Source: Pseudonocardia sp. CNS-139
GTDB taxonomy: Bacteria > Actinomycetota > Actinomycetes > Mycobacteriales > Pseudonocardiaceae
Assembly (NCBI GenBank): GCA_001942415.1
Contig: MKJX01000211.1
Location: 1-38,891 of the forward strand
Direction: 5' to 3'
Length of the DNA stretch: 38,891 bases
The position numbers and the translations under genes are program-made. Position 1 is the stretch's first letter. Every line of letters begins with the position of its first letter. The notes below the pieces were generated by a model. That model was not told the origin of the DNA. It did no database searches and saw nothing but the letters and a program-made list of their open reading frames with translations. Of the stretch, positions 8,772 to 18,024 are shown one piece after another.

Positions 8772-9433
8772 CGGCGCCGGCCGCGGGCCGGGTCGTCGTG
8801 CTCGTCCCCCGGCCCACGCCGTCGGGCGTCGACGAGCGGTCGGTCGCGCGGCTGGCCGGTGCCGTGGCCGACCGCGGCCCGTGGCCGGTCCGGATCGCCT
8901 ACCTCGACCAGGGCGCGCCCTCGATCCACGACGTGCTCGACGAGGCGGCCGACGAGGGCGCGCGCGAGGTGCTCGTCGTGCCGCTGGCCGTGCCCGCGGA
9001 CGGCTATCTCGCCTCGTGGGTCGCCCGCGCCGTCGCGCACTGGCGCGAGACCCGGCCGGCCGGTCCGGACGTCCTGACCAGCGGCGCGCTCACCGACACG
9101 GCGCTGCTCGCCGACGCCGTCGCGGAGCTGGCCGGCGAGCCGGGCACACCCGTCACCGCGAGCCCACGCAGCTTCCGCAGCCCGGCGTGGTCGACGCTGG
9201 AGGTTCCGGACCGGCACCTGCTGGTCTGCCGCGGCCCGCGCTGCACCGTCTACGGTGCCGGCGCGACGTACGGGGTGCTCGCCGACGCCGCCCGCGGGAC
9301 CACGACCCAGGTCACCCCGATCGGGTGCATCGGCCCGTGCAACCTGGGTCCGCTGGTGATCGACCACCCCTCGGGGCAGTGGCACCAGAAGGTCGACGCG
9401 GTGGCCGCCGCCGACCTGCTCCGGGACCCCTAG
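8768..9433 (+). CDS. CbiX-like domain fused to [2Fe-2S] ferredoxin domain
   Basis: A protein of 221 residues. Residues 8-125 resemble the sirohydrochlorin chelatase (CbiX/SirB) fold: an N-terminal beta strand, then AREVLVVPLAVPADGYLASW. Residues 148-221 are a thioredoxin-like [2Fe-2S] ferredoxin domain, with CRGPRC (C154, C159), CIGPC (C187, C191) and a typical DHPSGQWHQKVD end. In known CbiX proteins one metal-binding His follows the first strand (a GHGS-like motif) and another follows the PL..L..G block. Here the first strand reads VLVPRPTPSG and the second block ends GYLA, so both histidines appear absent. It may bind rather than insert metal, or use the cluster. The B12-controlled operon supports a role in cobalt or corrinoid handling. 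Confidence 0.8.
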   Translation: MTAPAAGRVVVLVPRPTPSGVDERSVARLAGAVADRGPWPVRIAYLDQGAPSIHDVLDEAADEGAREVLVVPLAVPADGYLASWVARAVAHWRETRPAGPDVLTSGALTDTALLADAVAELAGEPGTPVTASPRSFRSPAWSTLEVPDRHLLVCRGPRCTVYGAGATYGVLADAARGTTTQVTPIGCIGPCNLGPLVIDHPSGQWHQKVDAVAAADLLRDP

Positions 9434-9434
9434 C

Positions 9435-10483
9435 GTGGTGCCCGCCCCGCGACCCGGGCCGCCCCGGCGCGCCGCGTCCGGCCGCGACGAGGTGCGCGCG
9501 CTCGTCCGGCGGCACCTCGCCGATCCGGAGTCCGGGTGGAGCATGGGCGTGCCCGGCGCCGTCGCCGAGTTCCTGCGCAGCCCCGGCGAGCCCGCGACGG
9601 CGGACGCGTGCTCGGCCGTGACCGACCGCGGCGGGATCCGCATCGAGCCACCTGCGGGCTGCCGGCCGGTGGCCTACGAGACCCCGGCGGGTCCGCACGA
9701 CCGCTGGAACCACGCGGTGGCGTTCTGCCTGCCGGCCGGCGAGGCGCGGTGCGCGGCCCGCACGGTGATCACCGAGCTGGGGCCCGACCCCGACCCGCTG
9801 CGGGGCCGGGACGGGGAGGGCGGGGCCGTCCTGTTCGACCTCGGTCTGGGCGCCCGCACCGTCGAGGTCTGCGTCCGCACCGCCGACCCCGCAGTGCTCG
9901 GCGTGCTGCGCGCCGCGTGCGGGCAGCCGCTGTTCGCGCCCGGCTCGGCCGTGGCCGCCACGCTCGTGGCGGCGGGCCCGCACCGGGTCTTCCGCACGGC
10001 CTGCGGTCGCACCGAGGTGTACGCGGCCATCCCGCCGCCCGGCGGCCGCTCCCCCGACGGGCCGCACACCCACCTGCTGCCCGCGATCCTGCGCGCCGGG
10101 CGCACGCACCCCGCCACCGTCCCGGTCCCGGCCGGCCACCTGCCGTGCGCCCACCTCTACCCGCCGCACCCGCTCACCGACCGGACCGGCGGCCCGCGCC
10201 GGTTCGACCCGGCGCGGGCGGCCGCGTTCGACGACCTGCTCGCCCGCTACGGCGACGCCGGCCAGGCCCGGGTGACGGCCGAGGTGACCCGCGCGGTCCG
10301 GGCCGGCACCGGGCCGGAGTCGGTCGCGGTGCCCGCCGACGCCGCCGGCCGCGCCGCCCGGGCGGTGGCGTTGCGCAAGCTCGCCCGGGCCGGGGCGCCG
10401 CGGCCGAGCTGGCCCGCTGGCGACGGGCGGCCGCAGCCGGCTCCGACCCGGTCGACCCGGTCGGCGACCGCAACGAGGGCTGA
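9435..10483 (+). CDS. Unrecognised His/Cys-containing protein of B12-regulated operon
   Basis: I do not recognise this protein of about 349 residues. It is soluble, without signal peptide or membrane helices. It has eight cysteines between residues 59 and 238 and a dense His/Cys segment: HTH (211-213), H225, then GHLPCAHLYPPHP (about 234-246). That segment could bind a metal ion. The GTG at 9435 lies one base after the preceding stop, so it is the last gene of the riboswitch operon. A shift near 10400 (RAGA to AELARWRRAAA) splits the C-terminus; repair gives a natural end at 10483, convergent with prpC. A cobalt-binding or cobalt-delivery role is a guess from context. Confidence 0.7.
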
Positions 10484-10490
10484 CCGGCGG

Positions 10491-11617
10491 TCAGCGCGGT
10501 ACCGGCCGGCGGGCGGTGCCGTCGTAGGCGGCGAGGGGACGGATGAGCGAGTTGGCGGCGAGCTGCTCGCTGATGTGCGCGGTCCACCCGGTGATCCGGG
10601 ACATGACGAACAGCGGGGTGAAGGTGTCGGTGTCGAAACCCATCAGGTGGTAGAGCGGCCCGGCCGGGAAGTCGAGGTTCGGGCGCAGCCCCTTCTCCCG
10701 CAGCATCGCCGAGGCGAGCACGCGCAGGGTGGCCAGCAGCTCGATCTCGCCGCGCAGCGCGACGATCCGCTCCAGCTCGGCGTCCAGCGTCGGCACGCGG
10801 GAGTCGCCGCGCTTGTAGACCCGGTGCCCGAACCCCATCACCTTGCGCCGGGCGGCCAGCGCCTCGGCGAGCCAGCGCTCGGCGTCGTCCGGGCCGTCGA
10901 TCTCGTCGAGCATGTGCATGACGGCCTCGTTGGCGCCGCCGTGCAGGGGGCCCTTGAGCGCGCCGATGCGGCGACGACGGCGCTGTAGAGGTCGGACAGG
11001 GTGGAGGTCACGACGCGGGCGGTGAACGTCGAGGCGTTGAAGCTGTGCTCGGCGTAGAGGATCATCGAGACCTCGAAGGCGCGGACGACCTCGGGCTCGG
11101 GCACGGCGCCGAAGCACATGTGGAAGACGTTGGCCGAGTAGTCGAGGTCGGCCCGCGGCGGCACCGGGTCCAGCCCGTGGCGGCGGCGCTGCTCCAGCGC
11201 GACCACCGTGGGCAGCGCGGCGAGCAGCCGCAGCGCCTTCTCCTGGTTGGCCTCGGGCGAGCCGTCGTCCTCCCGCGGGTCCTCGGCGCCGAGCCAGCTG
11301 ACCGCGGTGCGCAGCACGTCCATCGGGTGGCAGGTCTCGGGCATGCGCTGCAGCAGCGAGATCAGGCTGCGGTCGATCGGGCGCAGCGCCCGTTCCCGCT
11401 CCTGCAGGCTGCGCAGCTGGTCGGGATCGGGCAGCTCGCCGGTCCAGAGCAGGTGGGCCACCTCCAGGAAGCTGCACCGCGCCGCGAGGTCCTGGACCGG
11501 GTAGCCGCGGTAGAGCAGCGAGTTGCTCTCCGCGTCGACCTTCGAGATCGCCGTGGTGTCCGCGACGACGCCGGCCAGCCCGCGGTGGACCTGCGGTGCG
11601 TCCTCGATGACGGTCAT
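10491..11617 (-). CDS. prpC: 2-Methylcitrate synthase / citrate synthase (frameshifted)
   Basis: This enzyme condenses propionyl-CoA with oxaloacetate to 2-methylcitrate, the first step of the methylcitrate cycle, in the cytosol. Citrate-synthase motifs are present: GPLHGGANEAVMHML (His of the active site), KVMGFGHRVYKRGDSR and PAGPLYHLMGFDTDTFTPLF. The length of about 375 residues after repair fits short methylcitrate synthases rather than the longer gltA type, and prpB and prpD lie upstream. One base is missing near 10970, in the stretch between DLYSAVVAA and IGALKGPLHGG. The ATG overlaps the prpB stop by 4 bp. Confidence 0.9.
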
Positions 11618-12516
11618 GGTTGCTCCTCCTGGTAGCCGGCGAGCCGCGCGTCGAAGGCCGCGTACTCGTCGTAGCCGAGCAGCTCGTAGAGCCGCTTGCG
11701 GGTCTGCATCCGCTCGACGACGCCGGCCTGGGTGCCGGCCCGGCGGATCTCGGCGAGCCCGGCCTCGGCCGCGCCCATCGCGAGCCGCAGCAGGGTGACC
11801 GGGTAGATGACGACGTCGACGCCGAGGTCCTGCAGCTGCGCCGCGGTGAGCAGCGGGCTGCGCCCGAACTCGGTCATGTTGGCCAGCAGCGGGACGTCGA
11901 GCGCGGCGCGGAAGGCGGCGTACTCGGCCTCGGACTCCAGCGCCTCGGCGAAGATCATGTCAGCGCCCGCGTCGACGTAGGCGCGGGCGCGGTCGAGCGC
12001 CGCGGGCAGGCCCTCGACGGCGCGGGCGTCGGTGCGGGCGCAGATCACGAAGTCCCGGTCGCGGCGCCCGCGCACCGCCGCGCCGATCCGCACGCACATG
12101 TCGCGGACCGGCACGAGCGCCTTGCCCGCCAGGTGCCCGCAGCGCTTGGGGTCGACCTGGTCCTCCAGGTGGCAGCCGGACAGGCCGGCGTCCTCGAAGG
12201 CCTGGACGGTGCGGGCCACGTTGACCGGGCCGCCGAAGCCGGTGTCCGCGTCGACCAGCACGGGCAGCGGGCTGACCCGGGCGATCGCGCCGGCCCGCGC
12301 GGCCACCTCCGTCGCGGTGGTCAGCCCGACGTCGGGCAGCCCCAGCTCCGCCGACAGGACGGCCCCGGAGACGTAGACCCCGTCGAAGCCCTGCTCGGCG
12401 ACGAGCATCGCCGTCAGCGGGTTGAACGCCCCGGGGAACTGCAGCAGCCGGTCCCCGGCCAGCGCCGCGCGGAACGCCGCCCGCCGCTCGTGCGGTGTCA
12501 CGGTCGTGCCCAGCAC
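11614..12516 (-). CDS. prpB: Methylisocitrate lyase
   Basis: This cytosolic enzyme cleaves 2-methylisocitrate to pyruvate and succinate, the last step of the methylcitrate cycle. It is intact at 300 residues, close to the family norm of about 295. VLVDADTGFGGP is the conserved metal/substrate loop, and KRCGHLAGK carries the catalytic cysteine in the K[KR]CGH motif shared with isocitrate lyases. FVICARTDARAVEG follows. GTG at 12516 is the first start after the prpD stop at 12519. Its short length and lack of the isocitrate-lyase insertions separate it from aceA upstream. Confidence 0.93.
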   Translation of the reverse strand: MLGTTVTPHERRAAFRAALAGDRLLQFPGAFNPLTAMLVAEQGFDGVYVSGAVLSAELGLPDVGLTTATEVAARAGAIARVSPLPVLVDADTGFGGPVNVARTVQAFEDAGLSGCHLEDQVDPKRCGHLAGKALVPVRDMCVRIGAAVRGRRDRDFVICARTDARAVEGLPAALDRARAYVDAGADMIFAEALESEAEYAAFRAALDVPLLANMTEFGRSPLLTAAQLQDLGVDVVIYPVTLLRLAMGAAEAGLAEIRRAGTQAGVVERMQTRKRLYELLGYDEYAAFDARLAGYQEEQP

Positions 12517-12518
12517 CG

Positions 12519-14047
12519 TCAGAACACCCCCCGTACGTCCAGCTCGGCCGGCGCGGCGGCGGGGGCCACCGTCAGCTCCCCCAGCTCGGCCGCGGTCAGC
12601 GCCGGCAGGCGCAGCGCGAGATCCAGGAACCGTTCCTGCTCGGGCTCGTCGAGCACACCGTCGGCGAGCGAGCGGAACTTGGCGACGTACTCCGGGCGCG
12701 CGAAGGGGCGGGCGCCGAGCGGGTGGGCGTCGGCGACGGCGATCTCGTCGGTGATGGCGGTGCCGTCGGCGAGGTCGACGACCACCCGCCCGCCGAACGC
12801 CTTCTCGGCCGGGTCGGCCGTGTGGTAGCGGCGGGTCCACCCGGGGTCCTCGACCGTGCTGATCGCGCGCCACAGCGTCACCAGCTCGTCGTCCACGGCC
12901 CGCAGCGGCGGGTAGGAGCGCTCGTGGTGGAACCCGCCGGCGCGGTCGGCGTCCAGCAGGGCGACGGCGAAGATGTAGGGGATCGAGTGGTCGAGGGTCT
13001 CCCGGCTCGCGGCCGGGTCGTACTTCTGCGGGTCCCCGGAGCCCGAGCCGATCACGAAGTGCGTGTGGTGGCTGGTGTGGATCACGATCCGGCGCACCCG
13101 GCCCGCGCCGCCCGCCGCGCGGATGCGCGGTCCGAGCCGGCGGGCCAGGTCGATCAGCGCCTGGCTCTGGTACTCCGCGGAGTGCTCCTTGGTGTAGGTC
13201 GAGAGGATCGCGGCCGGGGCCTGCCCGCGAGCCGGCAGCGGCACCGTGTACGCGGCGTCCGGGCCGTCGAGCAGCCAGGCGACCACCCCGTCCTCGCCCT
13301 CGTAGATCGGCGAGGGGGCGTCCTCGCCGAGCATGGCCCGGTCGACGGCCTCGACCGCGACCTTGCCGGCGAACGCCGGCGCGAACGCCTTCCAGCTGGA
13401 GATCTCGCCCTTGCGCGACTGCCGCGTCGCGGTGGTCGTGTGCAGCGCCTGCTGCACGGCCTGGTAGGTGACCTCGACGGGCAGCTCCAGCAGCGCGCCG
13501 AGCCCGGCGGCCACCGACGGCCCGAGGTGCGCGACGTGGTCGATCTTGTGCGCGTGCAGGCAGATCCCGGTGACCAGGCGACCTGCACCTCGTAGGCGAC
13601 CGCGATCGCCCGGGTGAGCGCCGCCCCGTCGCGGCCGGTGTGCTGGGCCACCGCGAGCAGCGGCGGGATGTTGTCGCCGGGGTGGGAGTAGTCGGCGGCG
13701 AGGAACGTGTCGTGGTAGTCCAGCTCCCGGACCGCGACCCCGTTCGCCCACGCCGCCCACTCCGGGGAGACCCGGGTGGCCGGCCCGCGCCCGAACACCG
13801 TCGCCCCGGCGCGCCCGGCCGGGGCGGGGTGCCGCAGCGCCTGCGCCCGCGCCGCCCGCACCGGCCGCCGGCCCAGCGACGCCGTCGCGACCCCGGCGTT
13901 GTCGACCACCCGGTTGGCCACCATCTCGGCCACCTCGGACGGCGTCGCGACCGGGTCGGCCGCGACCTCGGCGATCTTCCAGGCGAGCTGCTCGGGCCGC
14001 GCGAGCCGCTCCTCGCTGCGATGGACCCGGACCTTGTGCTCGATCAC
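12519..14047 (-). CDS. prpD: 2-Methylcitrate dehydratase, MmgE/PrpD family (frameshifted)
   Basis: This enzyme dehydrates 2-methylcitrate to 2-methylaconitate in propionate catabolism. The length of about 509 residues after repair is typical of PrpD. Recognisable segments include RELDYHDTF, DYSHPGDNIPPLLAVAQ, HKIDHVAHLGPSVAAGL and VTYQAVQQALHTTTATRQSR. ISSWKAFAPAFAGKVAVEAV and EGEDGVVAWLL follow. A single lost base near 13580 separates AIAVAYEVQV from LVTGICLHAHKIDH. The GTG at 14047 overlaps the upstream stop by 4 bp, so the gene is translationally coupled to fadB2. Confidence 0.9.
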
Positions 14048-14924
14048 CGGAACTCGTCCTCCTTCGCGGGGTAGGCGTGGAACCCACGGCCGGTCTTGCG
14101 GCCGTGCAGCCCGGCCTCGACCATCCGCCGCAGCAGCGGCGGCGGGGCGTAGAGCGGCTGCTTGTACTCGGCGTACATCGACTCGGCGATCGCCTGCGTC
14201 GTGTCCAGCCCGATCAGGTCGGCCAGGCGCAGCGGGCCCATCGGGTGCGCGCACCCCAGGACCATCGCCGAGTCCACGTCGGCGACCGACGCCGTGCCCG
14301 ACTCGACCATCCGGATCGCCGCCAGCAGGTACGGCACCAGCAGCGCGTTCACCACGAACCCGGCCCGGTCCGCGGCGCGGATCGTCTTCTTCCCCAGCGT
14401 GCGGGTCACGAACACCTCGGCCCGCTCCCGGGTGGAGGGGCTCGTGGTGAGCGAGCTGACCACCTCGACCAGCGGGAGCACCGGCACCGGGTTGAAGAAG
14501 TGCATCCCGATGACGTGGCCCGGCCGGTCGGTGGCCGTGGCCAGCTTCATGATCGGGATCGAGCTGGTGTTCGAGGCGATGATCGCCGACCGGTCGACGA
14601 GGACCTTGTCGACCGTGGCGAACACCTCGGTCTTGACCTGCTCGTCCTCGACGACGGCCTCGACCACCAGCTCGCGGTCGGCGAGCTCGCCGAGGTCGGT
14701 GCCGTACCGCAGGCGCCACGCGGCCTGCTCGCGCTCGGCCGCGGTCAGCTTGCCGGCGCGGACCGCGCGTTCCAGGGAGCCGAGGATGCGCTCCCGGCCC
14801 GCGTCGAGCGCCTCCCGGTTCTGCTCGACGACGAGCACGTCGCAGCCCGCCCTGGCGCACACCTCCGCGATGCCCGCGCCCATCAGCCCGGCGCCGACGA
14901 CGCCCACCAGGCTCACGCCCGCGG

Positions 14925-14928
<4 letters not shown>
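14044..14928 (-). CDS. fadB2: 3-Hydroxyacyl-CoA dehydrogenase (FadB2-like)
   Basis: This NAD-dependent dehydrogenase acts on 3-hydroxyacyl-CoA, for example 3-hydroxybutyryl-CoA, in the cytosol. It is intact at 294 residues. The Rossmann motif VGVVGAGLMGAGIAE lies at residues 8-22. SNTSSIP and GMHFFNPVPVLPLVEV carry the catalytic His region, and the C-terminal domain has FVVNALLVPYLLAAIRM and HPMGPLRLADLIGLD. It is coupled by 4-bp overlaps to aceA upstream and prpD downstream. In Mycobacterium, icl1 is likewise followed by fadB2 near ramB, which supports the name. Confidence 0.92.
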
Positions 14929-16218
<1,290 letters not shown>

Positions 16219-16232
16219 GTCCTCTGCGCTCC

Positions 16233-16403
16233 TTGCGAAACGTTCCCGTGGGCTCCGAGCCGACATTCGCCGGGGTGACCGGCGGACCAGGACGGGTCAC
16301 GGCTCGCTGGACGACAGCCTGGACCAGCGCGGACGGCCCGATCGACCACGGAACCCGGCCAACTTCTGCGAATCTTCCGGGCCGGTTCTGCGAAGGATGC
16401 GAA
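16233..16403. promoter_or_regulatory. Cluster of TGCGAA motifs, likely RamB/PrpR operators
   Basis: The aceA-ramB intergenic region holds four TGCGAA hexamers, at 16234-16239, 16367-16372, 16389-16394 and 16398-16403. Two are embedded in an identical TTCTGCGAA (16364-16372 and 16386-16394), 22 bp apart. RamB of Corynebacterium binds TTTGCAAA-like sites, so these are good candidates for autoregulation and for control of aceA. The first lies just upstream of the aceA start. Confidence 0.55.
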
Positions 16404-16416
16404 CGACTTTCTTCGC

Positions 16417-16422
16417 TAGGGT
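16417..16422 (+). promoter_or_regulatory. Candidate -10 box giving a leaderless regulator mRNA
   Basis: TAGGGT matches TANNNT and lies 7 nt before the ATG at 16430, so transcription would start at or next to the start codon. No good ribosome-binding site precedes the ATG, which agrees with a leaderless message. Confidence 0.35.
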
Positions 16423-16429
16423 CGGGTGC

Positions 16430-17841
16430 ATGGAACGGATCCCGGGCACCCGGCTGCGTGCGCTGCGCGACACACGGCGGATGTCGCAGGCGGAGCTGGC
16501 CCGCACGCTCGGGATCTCCCCGAGCTACCTGAACCAGATCGAGCACGGATCGCGCCCGCTGACCGTGCCCGTGCTGCTCCGGCTCACCGAGCTGTTCGGC
16601 GTGGACGCCGCGTTCTTCGCCGCGCGCCGTCCCGAACGGCTCGTCGCGGAGCTGCACGAGGTGTTCACCGACGTCGCCGGGGCGGGGGTCCGGCCCGTGC
16701 CGGCCGGGGAGATCGAGAAGCTGGCGACCGACCTGCCCGCCGCGGCGGACGCCGTGCTGATGCTGTTCCGCCGCTACCGCCAGGCCGACGAGCTGCTCGC
16801 CGCGCAGGCCCGCGGCGGGGACGAGGAGGCACCGCCGGGCCGCGCGCCCCAGCCGCACGAGCAGGTGCGCGACTTCTTCTACCGGCGGCGCAACCACGTC
16901 GCCGAGCTCGACGACGCCGCCGAGACACTCGCCGCCGAGATCGGCATCCGCCCCGGCGAGGTGCGCCGCGCCCTCGCCGACCGGCTGCGCACCCACGGCG
17001 TGACGATCACCGGCCTCGACGGCGAGGACACCGACCTGCACCGCTACGACCCCGCCCGCCGGGTGCTGGCGCTGTCGACGCACCTGCGGCCCGGCCAGCA
17101 GGCCTTCCGCATGGCCACCCAGCTCGCGTTCCTCGAACAGGAGGCGCTCATCGGCGCCGTCGCGGCGTCCGCGGAGCACGACGACCCGACAACGCAGGCG
17201 TTGACCCGCATCGGGCTCGCCAACTACTTCGCCGCCGCGCTCGTGCTGCCCTACGGCGACTTCCGCGGCACCGCCGAGTCCTACCGCTACGACCTGGAAC
17301 GGCTCGCGGACCACTACGGCGTCGGCTTCGAGACGGTCGCCCACCGGCTCTCGACACTGCAGCGCCCGTCCGCGCCGGGAGTGCCCTTCTCCTTCGTCCG
17401 CGTCGACCGCGCCGGGAACATGTCCAAGCGGCAGTCCGCCACCGGCTTCCACTTCTCCCGCGGCGGCGGAACCTGTCCGCTGTGGAACGTCTACGAGGCG
17501 TTCGCCTCCCCCGGCACCGTCCACGTCCAGGTCGCCGCGATGCCCGAGGGCGCCCGGTACCTGTGGGTCGCGCGCACCGTCACCCGCGGGCGGGGCCGCT
17601 GGGGCGCCCCGGGAAAGACGTTCGCGATCGCCCTCGGCTGCGAGGTCCGCCACGCCGGGCGGCTCGTCTACTCCGCCGGGCTCGACCTCGACGACCCCGC
17701 GGCGGCGACGCCGATCGGCGCCGGCTGCCGGGTCTGCCCCCGCCAGGAGTGCCCGCAGCGGGCGTTCCCGCGGTTCGGGGTCGACCTCGCCGTCCGGGAG
17801 ACCCGCAGCACCTACGTCCCGTACCCCTCGGGCCCGCCTGA
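16430..17841 (+). CDS. ramB: RamB/PrpR-type XRE regulator with DUF2083 zinc/Fe-S domain
   Basis: This regulator controls acetate and/or propionate metabolism. An XRE helix-turn-helix lies at residues 5-60 (MSQAELARTLGISPSYLNQI). The middle domain is the IrrE/ImmA-like fold (residues about 160-310) without an HExxH motif. The C-terminal domain has conserved GGGTCPLWNVYEAF (C349), C404 and CRVCPRQEC (C433, C436, C441), which in PrpR ligate an iron-sulfur cluster and are adjacent to acyl-CoA sensing. The raw frame continues to 17980 with a 46-residue Pro/Arg-rich tail. A one-base loss near 17820-17838 would instead end it at 17841, giving about 470 residues, the family length. I prefer that end. 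Divergence from aceA-fadB2 copies the mycobacterial ramB-icl1-fadB2 arrangement. RamB versus PrpR cannot be decided. Confidence 0.85.
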
Positions 17842-17963
17842 GGACACCGCGGGCTCGCCGGCCACCGGCCCGCGGCGGCCCCGCGGCCCACACCTCGCAG
17901 CACGGCCGACGCCGCGCCGGGTGGCGACACGCAGCGTTAACGACCTGCTTACCTGGTCTCCTA

Positions 17964-17991
17964 GTCACCTGGTGACCTGACAAGTACTGTC
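17964..17991. promoter_or_regulatory. Two adjacent palindromes and -10 box upstream of monooxygenase
   Basis: GTCACCTGGTGAC (17964-17976) has perfect 6-bp arms, and GACAAGTACTGTC (17979-17991) has GACA/TGTC arms. A TANNNT element, TACTGT (17985-17990), lies inside the second, 35 nt before the GTG at 18025. The layout suggests a repressor site over a promoter. The GntR/FCD protein of this locus is one candidate. If the regulator gene really ends at 17841, the rest of 17842-18024 is non-coding and shows nothing else clear. Confidence 0.4.
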
Positions 17992-18024
17992 CTCTCGTCG
18001 GATCGGGTAGGGACGGGAGACGAC

